DNA of 26,279 nt from an uncultured euryarchaeote (GTDB lineage Archaea; Thermoplasmatota; Thermoplasmata; UBA10834): NCBI GenBank assembly GCA_937872085.1, contig CALMQK010000183.1, forward strand, positions 1 to 26,279, read 5' to 3'. Positions within the stretch are counted from its first letter, which is position 1. The number at the start of each line of letters is the position of its first letter. The notes beneath the pieces were generated by a model. The model did not search any database, was not told where the DNA came from, and saw nothing but the letters and a program-made list of their open reading frames with translations. This document shows, one piece after another, positions 16,047 to 24,898 of this stretch. Made by a program: the position numbers and the translations under genes.

Positions 16047-17645
16047 TCATTCCAATGATCCCGCTATGATCACGCTCAGATCCTTGATCGGGATGTCTAT
16101 CTGCTCCTTGGGCACCTGGGTCTTGTTCGCCTGCGCGCAGTTCAGGTGTATGAGGCACTTGTAGCACCCAGTCACGAGGCAATCCGCCCCGGTCTTCTTC
16201 GCCTCCTTCAGGCGATCCACCTGCATCTTGCGCGAGGTCTCGTCGCAGGTTGCCCAGGCGTTCACTCCACAACACGCAGCCTTGTCCTTCGTGTTGTCCA
16301 TCTCGACCATCTGCGTTCCCTTGGCCGCCTTGAGGGCGTTCCTGGGAGGGTCGTAGATGCCCAGATGCCTACCCAGCCTGCACGAGTCTTGGAACGTCAG
16401 TTTCCGGGCACCGTCCTTGAGCTTCAACTTGCCCTCCTGGATGAGTTCGTCCGCGAGCTCCGAGATGTGCACCATCTCGAAGTCGAAGTCCCCCATCAGG
16501 TCCTGATAGTCCAACTTGAATGTCCGCAAGCACTCGGGGCATGAGAACACGACCTTCTTGGCCCCGGAGGCTTTGATCAGCTCGACGTTCTTCTTCATCA
16601 GCTTCCGAAGACCCGCCTCGTCCCCCGTCCAGTTCAGGTCGTGCCCGCAGCATACCTCGTCGTTGCTGACGGCCGGTGTAATGCCCCCCTTATTCATTAT
16701 CTTCACTGCAGCCTGGGGGATGCCTGCCAGGTCGAGGTTGCGGTCTCTGAATATGGCGTCGTAGTACGACACGCAGCCGGTGAAGTAGAATACATCGCTC
16801 TTCTCCGCGATCTTGAGCTCCGGTTTCATCCAGCCCAACCGGTCCTGCTTGAAGTCGCCAGCGGCTTGGACCCTCATGACCGAATGCATCAATCCGCCCT
16901 GAGAGCACACTGGTGAGTTGTCGAAAGTGACCGCCTCGGCCCTCATGCTCCTTATGAATCCGGAATAGTCGACCTTGTACGGGCACATCGAGTTGCACAG
17001 CTCGCATGTCACGCAGGTCCAGACATCGCGGTTCTTCGAGACGTTCTCGACTATGCCTTCGGAGGCCTTCAGAACGACGGTCCTGGGCGCGAAGTCGGGG
17101 TTGCATTTCGCGACCGGGCAGACAGTAGTGCACTTGCCGCACTCCACGCAGTCGAACGCTCCCGTGTCCTCTATGATCTGATTCATCACTGCCTTGATCT
17201 TCGCCGGGTCGCCCTTCTTGGCAGGAACGGCCCTCGGCAGCGGGTTCGGCCCCAATGCCCGGATCTGCTCCGTGAATTCCTTCATCGTCGATGCGAACTT
17301 CTGTCCCTCGGACGCCGATATCCACTCGAGCCGCATGCGGTTCCTTCCGAGCCCGAGCTTGTCGAGGACCTCGGCCGTCACGGCCATCCTCTTCTCGGCC
17401 TCCTCGTTCCCGGAGATGTAGTGACAGTCGCCTATGTGGCAGCCGGCCACTAGAACGCCGTCGGCCCCGAGCTCCAGTGCCCTCAGGACGAAGTACGGTT
17501 CAATCCTTCCCGAGCACATCACCCGGATTATCCTGGCGTTGGGCGGATACTGCATCCTGGAAACGCCTGCCAGGTCGGCGCCCGCATAGGAGCACCAGTT
17601 GCAGCAGAAGGCGACGATGTTCGGCTCGAACCTCTGGTCCGTCAT
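16047..17645 (-). CDS. mvhD-hdrD: MvhD-HdrD fusion: [2Fe-2S] domain, two [4Fe-4S] clusters and two CCG domains
   Basis: One 532-residue chain joins an electron entry domain to a heterodisulfide-reductase-type catalytic part. Residues 1-135 are MvhD (C14, C15, C18, C44, C69, C74). Residues 166-176 and 211-221 are two HdrC-like [4Fe-4S] motifs ([11 protein letters not shown] and [11 protein letters not shown]). Two CCG domains follow: C291-x40-C332C333-x35-C369-x2-C372 and C422-x35-C458C459-x34-C494-x2-C497. CCG domains in HdrB/HdrD hold the noncubane clusters that reduce disulfides; related domains in GlpC or lactate-oxidising proteins do other chemistry, so the substrate is not certain. The ATG at 17645 overlaps the preceding hdrA stop (ATGA); the frame stays open upstream to 18020 only because it runs under hdrA. 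It may replace HdrBC in a second Hdr complex. Confidence 0.9.
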   Translation of the reverse strand: MTDQRFEPNIVAFCCNWCSYAGADLAGVSRMQYPPNARIIRVMCSGRIEPYFVLRALELGADGVLVAGCHIGDCHYISGNEEAEKRMAVTAEVLDKLGLGRNRMRLEWISASEGQKFASTMKEFTEQIRALGPNPLPRAVPAKKGDPAKIKAVMNQIIEDTGAFDCVECGKCTTVCPVAKCNPDFAPRTVVLKASEGIVENVSKNRDVWTCVTCELCNSMCPYKVDYSGFIRSMRAEAVTFDNSPVCSQGGLMHSVMRVQAAGDFKQDRLGWMKPELKIAEKSDVFYFTGCVSYYDAIFRDRNLDLAGIPQAAVKIMNKGGITPAVSNDEVCCGHDLNWTGDEAGLRKLMKKNVELIKASGAKKVVFSCPECLRTFKLDYQDLMGDFDFEMVHISELADELIQEGKLKLKDGARKLTFQDSCRLGRHLGIYDPPRNALKAAKGTQMVEMDNTKDKAACCGVNAWATCDETSRKMQVDRLKEAKKTGADCLVTGCYKCLIHLNCAQANKTQVPKEQIDIPIKDLSVIIAGSLE

Positions 17646-20600
17646 GCCTTCGCCTCCTCCTTGGGCTCGTCCTTCTTGAGGAGGGCCTCGATCATGACCA
17701 TTATCTGCTCGTTCTTGAAGTGCTTCGGCCTGATGGCACTCGCGCAACACGCGACCGCGCACGAGCCGCAACCCTTGCAGAGCGCCTCGTTGATCCTCGA
17801 CTTGAAGACTCCGGGGGAGACTTCGGCGATGTTCGGTGCGCCATACTCGCAGATATCCTCGCATCTGCCGCAGGCGATGCATTTCTCCTCGTCCACGACG
17901 CTCACGGCGCCGTCGGCCTCGATGAACTCCTTTGAGAGCACCGTGTTGACCCTTGCCGCGGCTGCCAGCGCTTGCGATATGCTCTCGCCTATCAGCCTGG
18001 GGGAGTGCGCGAGGCCGCACAGGAATATGCCGTCGGTCGCGAAATCGACGGGCCTGAGCTTCATGTGCGCCTCGAGGAAGAACCCTTCCTTGTTCAGGGG
18101 CACCTTGAGCAGCTTCGCCAGCTCCTTGTTGTCCGGGTTAGGATGCGTGGCGGCGTTAAGGACCAGGTAGTCGGCGACTATCCTGACCCCCTGATCTATG
18201 AATTGCTCCGTCACCTCGACCTCCAGATGGTCGCCCTTAGCGGTGACCTTCGGAGGCGACGCGGAATCGTACCTCAGGAAGATGACGCCGAGCCGTGCGG
18301 CTTCGTTGTAATGCTCCTCCCTGAACCCGTAGGTCCTGATGTCCCTGTAGAGGAGGTACACGCTCGTTTCCGGGTGCTCTTGTTTGATCCTGATGGCGTT
18401 CGCCATGGCCGTCGAGCAGCATAACCGGGAGCAGTTCGGGTGCTCCTCGTTCCTGGAGCCCACGCACTGGATGATGACCACATTCTTTGCCTTCAGCTTC
18501 CCGGCGGCGATCATCGTCCCAAGCTCGGTCTGCTTGATGACCCTCTTGTGCTTGCCATGGAGGTACTCCGTCGGTTCGTATTCTATTCCCCCGCTGGCGA
18601 CGACTATGGCGCCGTGCTTGAACTTCTCGCCACTCTTGAGTGTTGATTCGAAGTTGCCTATGTATCCCTTGACCTCAGCCACGTGGTCGCCGAGGTGGAC
18701 CTTGACGTTCTTGCTCTCCTGGATCTCCTTCTTCAGGCGCTTGAGGAGTTCCTGCGGGTCTATTCCGGACAGAGTGTGGTAGATGCTCCTCAGGTGGCCC
18801 CCCATCTCCTTGTCCTTGTCGACCAGGTGGACCTCGAATCCCGCATTGGCGATCTCCAGTGCCGCGGTCATGCCGCTGAGTCCTCCGCCTATCACCAGCG
18901 CGGACGGCGTCACCGGTATCTTCGGCTGCAGAAGTGGTTCGAGCGTCGCCGCCTTCGCCACTGACATCCGGACAAGGTCCTTCGCCTTCTCGGTGGCCTT
19001 CTCCGGCTCCAGCCTGTGCACCCACGAGCACTGGTCCCTGATGTTGGCCATCTCGAAAAGGTACTTGTTGAGGCCCGCCTCCCTGCAGGTGTTCTGGAAG
19101 AGCGGCTCGTGGGTCCTCGGAGTGCAGCTCGCGACGATGACCCTGTTAAGGTCGTGCTTCTCGATCATCTCCTTGATCTTCTTCTGCGTGTCGCCCGAGC
19201 AAGTATACAGGTTCCTCTCGGTGTACACGACATTCGGCAGCTTCGATGCGTATTCCAATACCTCGGGGACGTTCACGACGGACCCGATGTTGATGCCGCA
19301 GTGGCACACGAAGACGCCGATCCGGGGCTCTTTCTCCGATACGTCCTTCTCTGGAGGGTACTCCTTCTTCTTCACGAGCTTCCCCCTCTCCTTGGAAAGC
19401 ATCGCGGCCACCTTCCCGGCGGCGCCGCTGGCCTGGGCGATCGAGTCCGGGATGTCCTTCGGGCCGGAGAACGCCCCGCAAACGAAGATCCCCGGCACCG
19501 AGGTCTCCACCGGAGCTAGATCGTCCGTCTCGCAGAAGCCGAACTTGTTGAGCTGGATCCCGAGCGTCTTGGAGATGTCCTCCGCGGATGCCGGCGGCCT
19601 CGCGCCTGCTGCGAGCACGACCATGTCGAACTCCTGGTCCTCCAGCTCTGCCCCCGCGTGATATGTGACGATGAGGTTGTTGGTCTTCGGATCCTCGGTC
19701 ACCTTCGGTACCCTGTTGTTCCTCGCGATCCTGACGCCGTACTCGTTCTCGGCCCTCATCAGGTACTCCTCGAACTCCTTCCCGAACGCCCTCGTGTCCA
19801 TGAAGAATATGGTGGTCTTCAGCCCCGGGACGTGCTCCTGGCCGATGACCGCCTGCTTGAGCCCCGCCATGCAGCAATAGGATGAGCAGTAAGTGTTCCC
19901 CGTCTGCGCGTCCCTCGAACCGACGCATTGGATGAACGCGATCCGCGTGGGTACGTCGCCGTCCGAGGGCCGGATGATGTGCCCCTCCGTGGGGCCTGAG
20001 GCGCTCAGCATCCTCTCGAACTCGATGTTCGTGAGCACGTTGGGGAAGACCCCGAGCCCGTACTCGATCTTCTTTGTCGCATCGAATACGCTGAGCCCCG
20101 GGCTCAGGATGATGGACCCTACCTCGATGACCTCCTCCTTGTCCGGCTCCATCGAGAACTGGATGGCCTTGGCCTCGCAGAACTTCTCGCAGACGCCGCA
20201 GCCGATGCACAGCCCGCGGGAGATGGTGTACACGAGTGGCACGGCTTGGGGGAAGGGCACGTAGATCGCCTTCGCGGGGGCCATGTCTCTGTCGAACGAA
20301 TTGACGCCCTCCACCGGACAGTGCTCGGCGCAGACGCCGCAACCAGTGCACTTGTCCTCGAGGATGTATCTGGAATGCTTCGTGATCGTGACCTTGAAGT
20401 CGCCCGCCTTGCCCTCGACCTTCTTGAGGTCGGCGTGCGTCAGCATCGTGATGTTCTCGTGCCTGCCCGTCGCGACGAGCTTCGGCGACAGGATGCACAT
20501 GGCGCAGTCGTTCGTCGGGAAGGTCTTGTCGAGCTGGGCCATCGTGCCGCCTATGCTCGGCGTCGTCTCGAGTATGTAGACCTTGTACCCGGAATCAGCA

Positions 20601-20677
20601 AGGTCGAGCGCCGCTTGCATGCCCGCGGGTCCTCCGCCAATCACCAGTGCGGCGCCCACGGTCCTGCCCTCACTCAT
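17642..20677 (-). CDS. hdrA: Two-module HdrA flavoprotein (1011 aa), distal-operon copy
   Basis: A paralogue of the two-module HdrA at 8414-11452, with the same order. The first half has [31 protein letters not shown] and an inserted ferredoxin ([11 protein letters not shown] and [11 protein letters not shown]). The second half has [43 protein letters not shown], a second FAD motif [13 protein letters not shown] and a C-terminal ferredoxin ([11 protein letters not shown] and [11 protein letters not shown]). Two FAD sites and at least four [4Fe-4S] sites per chain are predicted. The ATG at 20677 has a GGAGGCGG site upstream, and the start overlaps the preceding mvhD by eight bases. Its stop overlaps the MvhD-HdrD fusion, so it is flanked by an MvhD domain on both sides, as is its paralogue. 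The likely role is flavin-based electron transfer or bifurcation. Confidence 0.93.
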   Translation of the reverse strand: MSEGRTVGAALVIGGGPAGMQAALDLADSGYKVYILETTPSIGGTMAQLDKTFPTNDCAMCILSPKLVATGRHENITMLTHADLKKVEGKAGDFKVTITKHSRYILEDKCTGCGVCAEHCPVEGVNSFDRDMAPAKAIYVPFPQAVPLVYTISRGLCIGCGVCEKFCEAKAIQFSMEPDKEEVIEVGSIILSPGLSVFDATKKIEYGLGVFPNVLTNIEFERMLSASGPTEGHIIRPSDGDVPTRIAFIQCVGSRDAQTGNTYCSSYCCMAGLKQAVIGQEHVPGLKTTIFFMDTRAFGKEFEEYLMRAENEYGVRIARNNRVPKVTEDPKTNNLIVTYHAGAELEDQEFDMVVLAAGARPPASAEDISKTLGIQLNKFGFCETDDLAPVETSVPGIFVCGAFSGPKDIPDSIAQASGAAGKVAAMLSKERGKLVKKKEYPPEKDVSEKEPRIGVFVCHCGINIGSVVNVPEVLEYASKLPNVVYTERNLYTCSGDTQKKIKEMIEKHDLNRVIVASCTPRTHEPLFQNTCREAGLNKYLFEMANIRDQCSWVHRLEPEKATEKAKDLVRMSVAKAATLEPLLQPKIPVTPSALVIGGGLSGMTAALEIANAGFEVHLVDKDKEMGGHLRSIYHTLSGIDPQELLKRLKKEIQESKNVKVHLGDHVAEVKGYIGNFESTLKSGEKFKHGAIVVASGGIEYEPTEYLHGKHKRVIKQTELGTMIAAGKLKAKNVVIIQCVGSRNEEHPNCSRLCCSTAMANAIRIKQEHPETSVYLLYRDIRTYGFREEHYNEAARLGVIFLRYDSASPPKVTAKGDHLEVEVTEQFIDQGVRIVADYLVLNAATHPNPDNKELAKLLKVPLNKEGFFLEAHMKLRPVDFATDGIFLCGLAHSPRLIGESISQALAAAARVNTVLSKEFIEADGAVSVVDEEKCIACGRCEDICEYGAPNIAEVSPGVFKSRINEALCKGCGSCAVACCASAIRPKHFKNEQIMVMIEALLKKDEPKEEAKA

Positions 20678-21122
20678 CCTGGACCGCCTCCTTGGAGATC
20701 GGCCCGAGCTTCTCCAGCTCCACGACCATCTTCTTGACCGTCTCTGCGAACTTCCTGCCCTCCGAACCGGCGATCCACTCCACCTTGAACCTCTGGGGCT
20801 CTATGCCTGCTTCGTCCAGGAAGTTCTCCAGGAAATCCCCCCGCATCGAGGTCTTCTCGTTTCCGTTGATGTAGTGACAGTCCGCCGGATGGCAGCCGGC
20901 GACTATGACCCCGTCCGCGCCAAGGGCGTAGGCTTTCAGCACGAACGCCGGATCCACCCTGCCGGAGCACATGACCCTGATGATCCTTACGTTCGGAGGA
21001 TACTGGAGCCTGGTGGTGCCCGCGAGGTCCGCGCCCGCGTACGAGCACCAGTTGCAGCAGAACGCGACTATCTTCGGTTCGTGGACCGCCTGGTGGTCCT
21101 CCCTCTGTGCCCCTGCCTCCAT
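20670..21122 (-). CDS. mvhD: MvhD-type [2Fe-2S] electron-transfer subunit
   Basis: This 150-residue protein is a plain single-domain MvhD. Cluster cysteines are C22, C23, C26 ([14 protein letters not shown]), C52 (VMCSGRVDP), C77 and C82 (GCHPADCHY), with the family's EWIAGSEGRKF ending helix. The start at 21122 lies two bases after the hdrB stop and has a GGGGGAG ribosome site; the frame extends upstream to 21458 only as a shadow inside hdrB. Sitting between hdrB and the two-module hdrA, it probably links electrons from Mvh or another donor to the HdrA of this operon. No mvhA or mvhG is adjacent, so it may share the hydrogenase from the proximal unit or take electrons from a different partner. 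Confidence 0.92.
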   Translation of the reverse strand: MEAGAQREDHQAVHEPKIVAFCCNWCSYAGADLAGTTRLQYPPNVRIIRVMCSGRVDPAFVLKAYALGADGVIVAGCHPADCHYINGNEKTSMRGDFLENFLDEAGIEPQRFKVEWIAGSEGRKFAETVKKMVVELEKLGPISKEAVQDE

Positions 21123-21124
21123 GG

Positions 21125-22051
21125 TCAGCTCCCCCTGACCTTCCTGAGGAACGAGTGAGCCGATACGTGGTGAGTGTCGAAGCCGAGGGAGATCGGGTCT
21201 ATGCCCATCGCGAGCGCCTGGAACTGGGAGATGTGCATGACCGGGATGCCGTCCTTCGAGAACGACTTCTGGGCGTTGTCGAACTGGAGCATGCAGAACG
21301 GGCAGCCGGTGACGATGCAGTCGGCCCCAGCGGCTGCTATGTTCTGGCATTTGTCCTGCGTCAGCGCGTTGGCGAGCTCGATGACGTGTGACCTGACGCC
21401 TCCGCCAGCGCCGCAGCAGTCCAGCCTGTCTTCGTAGTCGACGCTGGTGGCACCGCACGCCTCCACGATCTTGTCGATCATCACGGGATCATTCGGGTCG
21501 TCGAAGGCCGCGCGCTCAGTGGGCCTCAGGTAATGGCAACCGTAGTGGACGGCCGCCCTGATGTTCTTGAGCGGGTGCTTCGCCCTCCTCGAGATCTCGT
21601 CCAGACCGACATCCTTGGCCATGACCTCGACATAGTGCCTGACCTTCACGGGCTCGAAGATCTTCCTCCTGCCCTCCGTCTTCTGGGCTATGCCCGTGTA
21701 CTTCTTCCCGATCTGGGAGAGCACCCTGTTGACCTTGCCCATGTTCTTGGGCTCCTGGAGGTACTCCGTGGCCTTGAGCAGGGATGCCAGACAGCCGTTG
21801 CAGACCGTGAGTATCTGCCTGCGCTCTTCCTGGGCGAGCACCAAATTCCTCGCGGCCAGGAGAAGCCATGTGTCCTTGTCCGTCGAGTAGAAGATGCCGG
21901 GCACTGGACAGCATGAGAACCCCTTCTGATCCTTGACATCCAGGTTGAAACCTTCCTTCCCGGTGACCCACCTGACGGCGTACTCGATTCCAGGATACCT
22001 GTTCGGTACGACGCATCCGAAGAAGTAGACGAATCCGTTGGTGTCGTTCAC
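21125..22051 (-). CDS. hdrB: Heterodisulfide reductase subunit HdrB
   Basis: HdrB is the catalytic subunit that reduces a disulfide (CoM-S-S-CoB in methanogens) at two noncubane [4Fe-4S] clusters. The 308-residue protein holds two perfect CCG domains: C13-x33-C47C48-x35-C84-x2-C87, and a second set of form C-x39-CC-x36-CxxC (YGCHYLRPTE, DCCGAGGG, TGCPFCML). These spacings match those known for HdrB. The start is GTG at 22051, overlapping the hdrC stop by four bases (GTGA); the frame is open upstream inside hdrC without similarity. It is the only separate hdrB in the window, although four HdrA systems are present. The physiological disulfide cannot be told from sequence, since HdrB-like proteins also occur in non-methanogens. 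Confidence 0.94.
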   Translation of the reverse strand: MNDTNGFVYFFGCVVPNRYPGIEYAVRWVTGKEGFNLDVKDQKGFSCCPVPGIFYSTDKDTWLLLAARNLVLAQEERRQILTVCNGCLASLLKATEYLQEPKNMGKVNRVLSQIGKKYTGIAQKTEGRRKIFEPVKVRHYVEVMAKDVGLDEISRRAKHPLKNIRAAVHYGCHYLRPTERAAFDDPNDPVMIDKIVEACGATSVDYEDRLDCCGAGGGVRSHVIELANALTQDKCQNIAAAGADCIVTGCPFCMLQFDNAQKSFSKDGIPVMHISQFQALAMGIDPISLGFDTHHVSAHSFLRKVRGS

Positions 22052-22638
22052 ACCTTCACCTCCTCCTGGATGCCTATGAGCTTGTCGTACTTCGACGCGT
22101 GCACCAGCACCTGTATCTCCCTGATGACCGTTTGGTAGTCGGCGTCGTGGGTGTGGATCGGCTTGAGCCCCAGCTCGATCCTGATCTTGTCTATCTCGGG
22201 GTCGGGCTTGACGCTCTGGCCGTACTTCACGAGGTTGGTCGCGGCGGTTTTGATGAACGGAGGGATGATGCCCTCCCTGATCGCGATGTGCCTCAGGGCG
22301 ATCATTACCTCGGCCGGGTTCAGATCCGCTGGGCAGTGCTCGTAGCACCTGTAGCATGTCGCGCACACCCACCTCGTGTCAAGGGTGTACTTCTTCAGGC
22401 CGAACTGACAGTACTTCATGATGATTCTGGTCTTGTAAGCGATCTTGAGACTGATCGGGCAGACGCCGGTGCAGTTGCCGCACTGGAGACATGTCATGAC
22501 GTCCTTGCCGCCATACTTCCTGATCTCCTTCGAGAAGTTCAGATCGAGCTCCGACTCCTCGATGATCTTGTCCTCCACCAGCTTCTCGTGCAGGCCGCCT
22601 ATGAAGACCTTCTCGACCTCCTTCTCCTTGTCCGTCAT
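22048..22638 (-). CDS. hdrC: Heterodisulfide reductase subunit HdrC
   Basis: HdrC relays electrons from HdrA to HdrB through two [4Fe-4S] clusters. The 196-residue protein has both motifs: C50, C53, C56, C60 (CLQCGNCTGVCP) and C92, C95, C98, C102 (CATCYRCYEHCP), within a helical protein typical of the family. There is no membrane anchor, so it is of the soluble HdrABC type. It overlaps hdrA by four bases upstream (ATGA) and hdrB by four bases downstream (GTGA), which fits equal production of the three subunits. The length is near the usual 185-200 residues. Confidence 0.94.
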   Translation of the reverse strand: MTDKEKEVEKVFIGGLHEKLVEDKIIEESELDLNFSKEIRKYGGKDVMTCLQCGNCTGVCPISLKIAYKTRIIMKYCQFGLKKYTLDTRWVCATCYRCYEHCPADLNPAEVMIALRHIAIREGIIPPFIKTAATNLVKYGQSVKPDPEIDKIRIELGLKPIHTHDADYQTVIREIQVLVHASKYDKLIGIQEEVKV

Positions 22639-24728
22639 GGCGACACCTCCGCCTCGGCCTTCTTCTTGGGCGAGTGCCTCCTCGTGGTCTCCGTAAGGGC
22701 TGCCTGGATCTCCGAATAGATCTGATCGTCAGTGAATTGCATCGGTGAGATTGCTTTCTGGGGGCACGAAGCGGCGCAGGTCCCGCAGCCGTGGCAGAGG
22801 GCCTCGATGACGTGCGCCCTCATGCCACCCTTGTCTCCCGGGACCAGTTCAGGGGCGCTGTATGGGCACAGGTCGACGCAAAGGCCGCATCCTTGGCACA
22901 GGTCGTCGTTGACGATCGCGGTCAAGGGCTCGATCCTGACCTTCCTCGCGAACATCGGTGCGGCCGCGGAGGACGCCGCGGCCTTTGCCTGGGCCACGCT
23001 GTCGGGGATGTCCTTCGGGCTCTGGGCGCACCCGGCTAGATAGATCCCGTCCATGGCCGTGTCCACCGGTCTCAACTTCGGGTGTGCCTCCATGAAGAAC
23101 CCGTCCGGGCTCTGCGTGAGGCTCAGGATCTTCCCTATCCTCTTGCTGCCCTCGGAGGGTATGAGCCCTGTCGACAGCACAACGAGGTCGAACTCCCTCT
23201 CGGTGATCTTGTTGAGAAGGGTCTCCTCTGCCCGTATCTTGATGCTCTTCGTCTTCGGGTCCAGTGTCAGCTTCGCCGGCCTGCCCCTGATGAACTCCAC
23301 CGCGTAGTCCTCCCTGACTCTGTGGTAGAGCTCCTCGAAGCCCTTGCCGAACGCCCTGATATCATTGTAATATACGGCGATCTCAGTCTCCGGCTCGTGC
23401 TCCATGACTATCTGTGCGTTCTTGATCGCGTACATGCAGCAGACACGGGAGCAGTAGTTGTTCCCGATCTTCTTGTTCCTTGAGCCGACGCACTGGATAA
23501 ATGCAACTCTCTTCGGTGGATTGCCATCGGAGGGTCTGATCAGGTGCCCGCCCGTCGGGCCCGAGGCGTTGAGCATCCTCTCGAGCTCCAGACCGGTGAT
23601 GACGTTCTCGTATTCCCAGTACTTGTAGACGCCCTTTCTCTTGGGCACGTAGGTATCAAAGCCAGTGGCGACGACGATCGTCCCCACCTTCAGCGTCAGG
23701 ATCTCGTCCTCCATCTCGTGGTCGATGGCTTGGTTCGAGCATTTCTTGACGCAGAGCAAGCACTTGCCCGACTTGAAATGCAGGCAGTTCACCTTGTCGA
23801 TGGTGTACTTCAGCGGGACCGCCTGTGGGAACGGGACATAGACGGCCTTCCTCTGGCCGAACCCGAGGTCGAACTCGTTGTCAACCTTGACCGGGCAGAC
23901 CTCGGCGCACGAGCCGCAGCCGACGCACTTGTCCTCGTGGACGAACCTGGCCTTGCGCCTGACCTTCACCTCGAAGCTCCCAACGTATCCCTTGACCTCC
24001 TCCACGTCGGAGTATGAAAGGAGAGTGATATTCGGATGCCTCGAGAGCTCGACCATCTTCGGCGCGAGGATGCATATCGCGCAGTCGCCCGTCGGGAAGG
24101 TCTTGTCCAGCTGCGCCATCTTCCCGCCGATGCTCGGCTGGGTCTCGACCAAATAGATCTTGAACCCCATGTTCGCCAGGTCGAGAGCCGCTTGGATGCC
24201 CGCCACGCCCCCGCCGATCACGAGCGAGGTCGGCTCGACTGGGACCTCCCTGGCTTCGAGCGGTTTGAGCTTCCCGGCTTTCGAAACGCCCATCTGGACC
24301 AGGTTCGCGGCCTTCTCTGTGGCCTTTTCCTTCTCGTGTGAATGGACCCATGAGCACTGCTCGCGGATGTTCACCATCTGCAAAAGGTAAGGGTTCAGAC
24401 CGGCCTGTTGTACGCACTTCCTGAAAGTGGGTTCATGGAGCCTGGGGGAGCAGGACGCTACGACCACGCGCTGGACCCCGTTCTCTTTGATGGCCTTGAT
24501 TATCTCCGCTTGGCCGAGGTCGGAGCAGGTATACTTGTTCTCCTTGACCACGACAACCCCCGGAAGCTTCTCTGAGGCCTCTCTGACCTTACCGCAGTCC
24601 ACCACTCCAGCAATGTTGCTGCCACAGTGGCAGATGAAAACACCGATCTTCGACCCGGCGATGTCGCCGGCTCCCTTTGTCGGATCGCTCGTTTCAATAT
24701 TCTTTTCTTGCGGTGCGGGTGCGGTCAT
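22635..24728 (-). CDS. hdrA: Classical single-module HdrA, first gene of the Hdr operon
   Basis: This 697-residue protein has the complete classical HdrA layout. The N-terminal domain with IGVFICHCGSNIAGVVDCG (28-46) would hold the dimer-interface [4Fe-4S] cluster. The thioredoxin-reductase-like FAD domain starts at LVIGGGVAGIQAALDLA (169-185). The inserted ferredoxin has C268, C271, C274, C278 and a second set C315-x7-C323-x2-C326-x3-C330. The C-terminal ferredoxin (about 607-660) has CQGCGLCVDLC and CHGCGTCAASC. A charged Lys-rich tail ends it. In methanogens this subunit bifurcates electrons between ferredoxin and HdrBC. It leads an operon with hdrC and hdrB in canonical order, and has a strong GGGAGGTG ribosome site before the ATG at 24728. 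Confidence 0.95.
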   Translation of the reverse strand: MTAPAPQEKNIETSDPTKGAGDIAGSKIGVFICHCGSNIAGVVDCGKVREASEKLPGVVVVKENKYTCSDLGQAEIIKAIKENGVQRVVVASCSPRLHEPTFRKCVQQAGLNPYLLQMVNIREQCSWVHSHEKEKATEKAANLVQMGVSKAGKLKPLEAREVPVEPTSLVIGGGVAGIQAALDLANMGFKIYLVETQPSIGGKMAQLDKTFPTGDCAICILAPKMVELSRHPNITLLSYSDVEEVKGYVGSFEVKVRRKARFVHEDKCVGCGSCAEVCPVKVDNEFDLGFGQRKAVYVPFPQAVPLKYTIDKVNCLHFKSGKCLLCVKKCSNQAIDHEMEDEILTLKVGTIVVATGFDTYVPKRKGVYKYWEYENVITGLELERMLNASGPTGGHLIRPSDGNPPKRVAFIQCVGSRNKKIGNNYCSRVCCMYAIKNAQIVMEHEPETEIAVYYNDIRAFGKGFEELYHRVREDYAVEFIRGRPAKLTLDPKTKSIKIRAEETLLNKITEREFDLVVLSTGLIPSEGSKRIGKILSLTQSPDGFFMEAHPKLRPVDTAMDGIYLAGCAQSPKDIPDSVAQAKAAASSAAAPMFARKVRIEPLTAIVNDDLCQGCGLCVDLCPYSAPELVPGDKGGMRAHVIEALCHGCGTCAASCPQKAISPMQFTDDQIYSEIQAALTETTRRHSPKKKAEAEVSP

Positions 24729-24864
24729 GTCCCACCTCCCTCGTTACAGGTTAGACGGTTCTCGACCGGCCCGAGTGACCCCGATAATGGTTGCCACCCT
24801 GGGATGACTGGCGCAACTACCCGGACCTGTGAGTATTCTGACGACTTTTAGTAATTCAACGGTC

Positions 24865-24880
24865 ATTTATATACGTTTCG
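24865..24880 (-). promoter_or_regulatory. Strong TATA box and BRE of the large Hdr operon
   Basis: On the minus strand this reads CGAAACGTATATAAAT: a purine-rich BRE-like element followed by a near-ideal archaeal TATA box. Transcription would begin near 24843, giving an unusually long leader of about 115 bases before the hdrA ATG at 24728. The TTTTCGAAAA palindrome lies about 8-18 bases upstream of the BRE, where an activator could bind. Confidence 0.7.
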
Positions 24881-24888
24881 ATATCACT

Positions 24889-24898
24889 TTTTCGAAAA
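24889..24898. promoter_or_regulatory. TTTTCGAAAA palindrome, candidate operator
   Basis: A perfect ten-base palindrome directly upstream of the BRE/TATA of the Hdr operon. A second site TTTCGAAA (24973-24980) has its centre about 83 bases away, and ATTCGAAT (25069-25076) lies further out. No regulator can be named. Confidence 0.4.

Noticed and set aside
17646..18020. N-terminal extension of the MvhD-HdrD frame to 18020
   Set aside because: The extra 125 codons run under the end of hdrA and are Arg/Gly-rich without similarity. The ATG at 17645 gives the usual MvhD start and an ATGA overlap.
21123..21458. N-terminal extension of the mvhD frame to 21458
   Set aside because: The extra codons are a shadow inside hdrB. 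The ATG at 21122 has a ribosome site and a normal MvhD N-terminus.
22052..22372. N-terminal extension of hdrB to 22372
   Set aside because: It overlaps hdrC and lacks similarity. The GTG at 22051 overlaps the hdrC stop and places the first CCG cysteine at residue 13, as in HdrB proteins.
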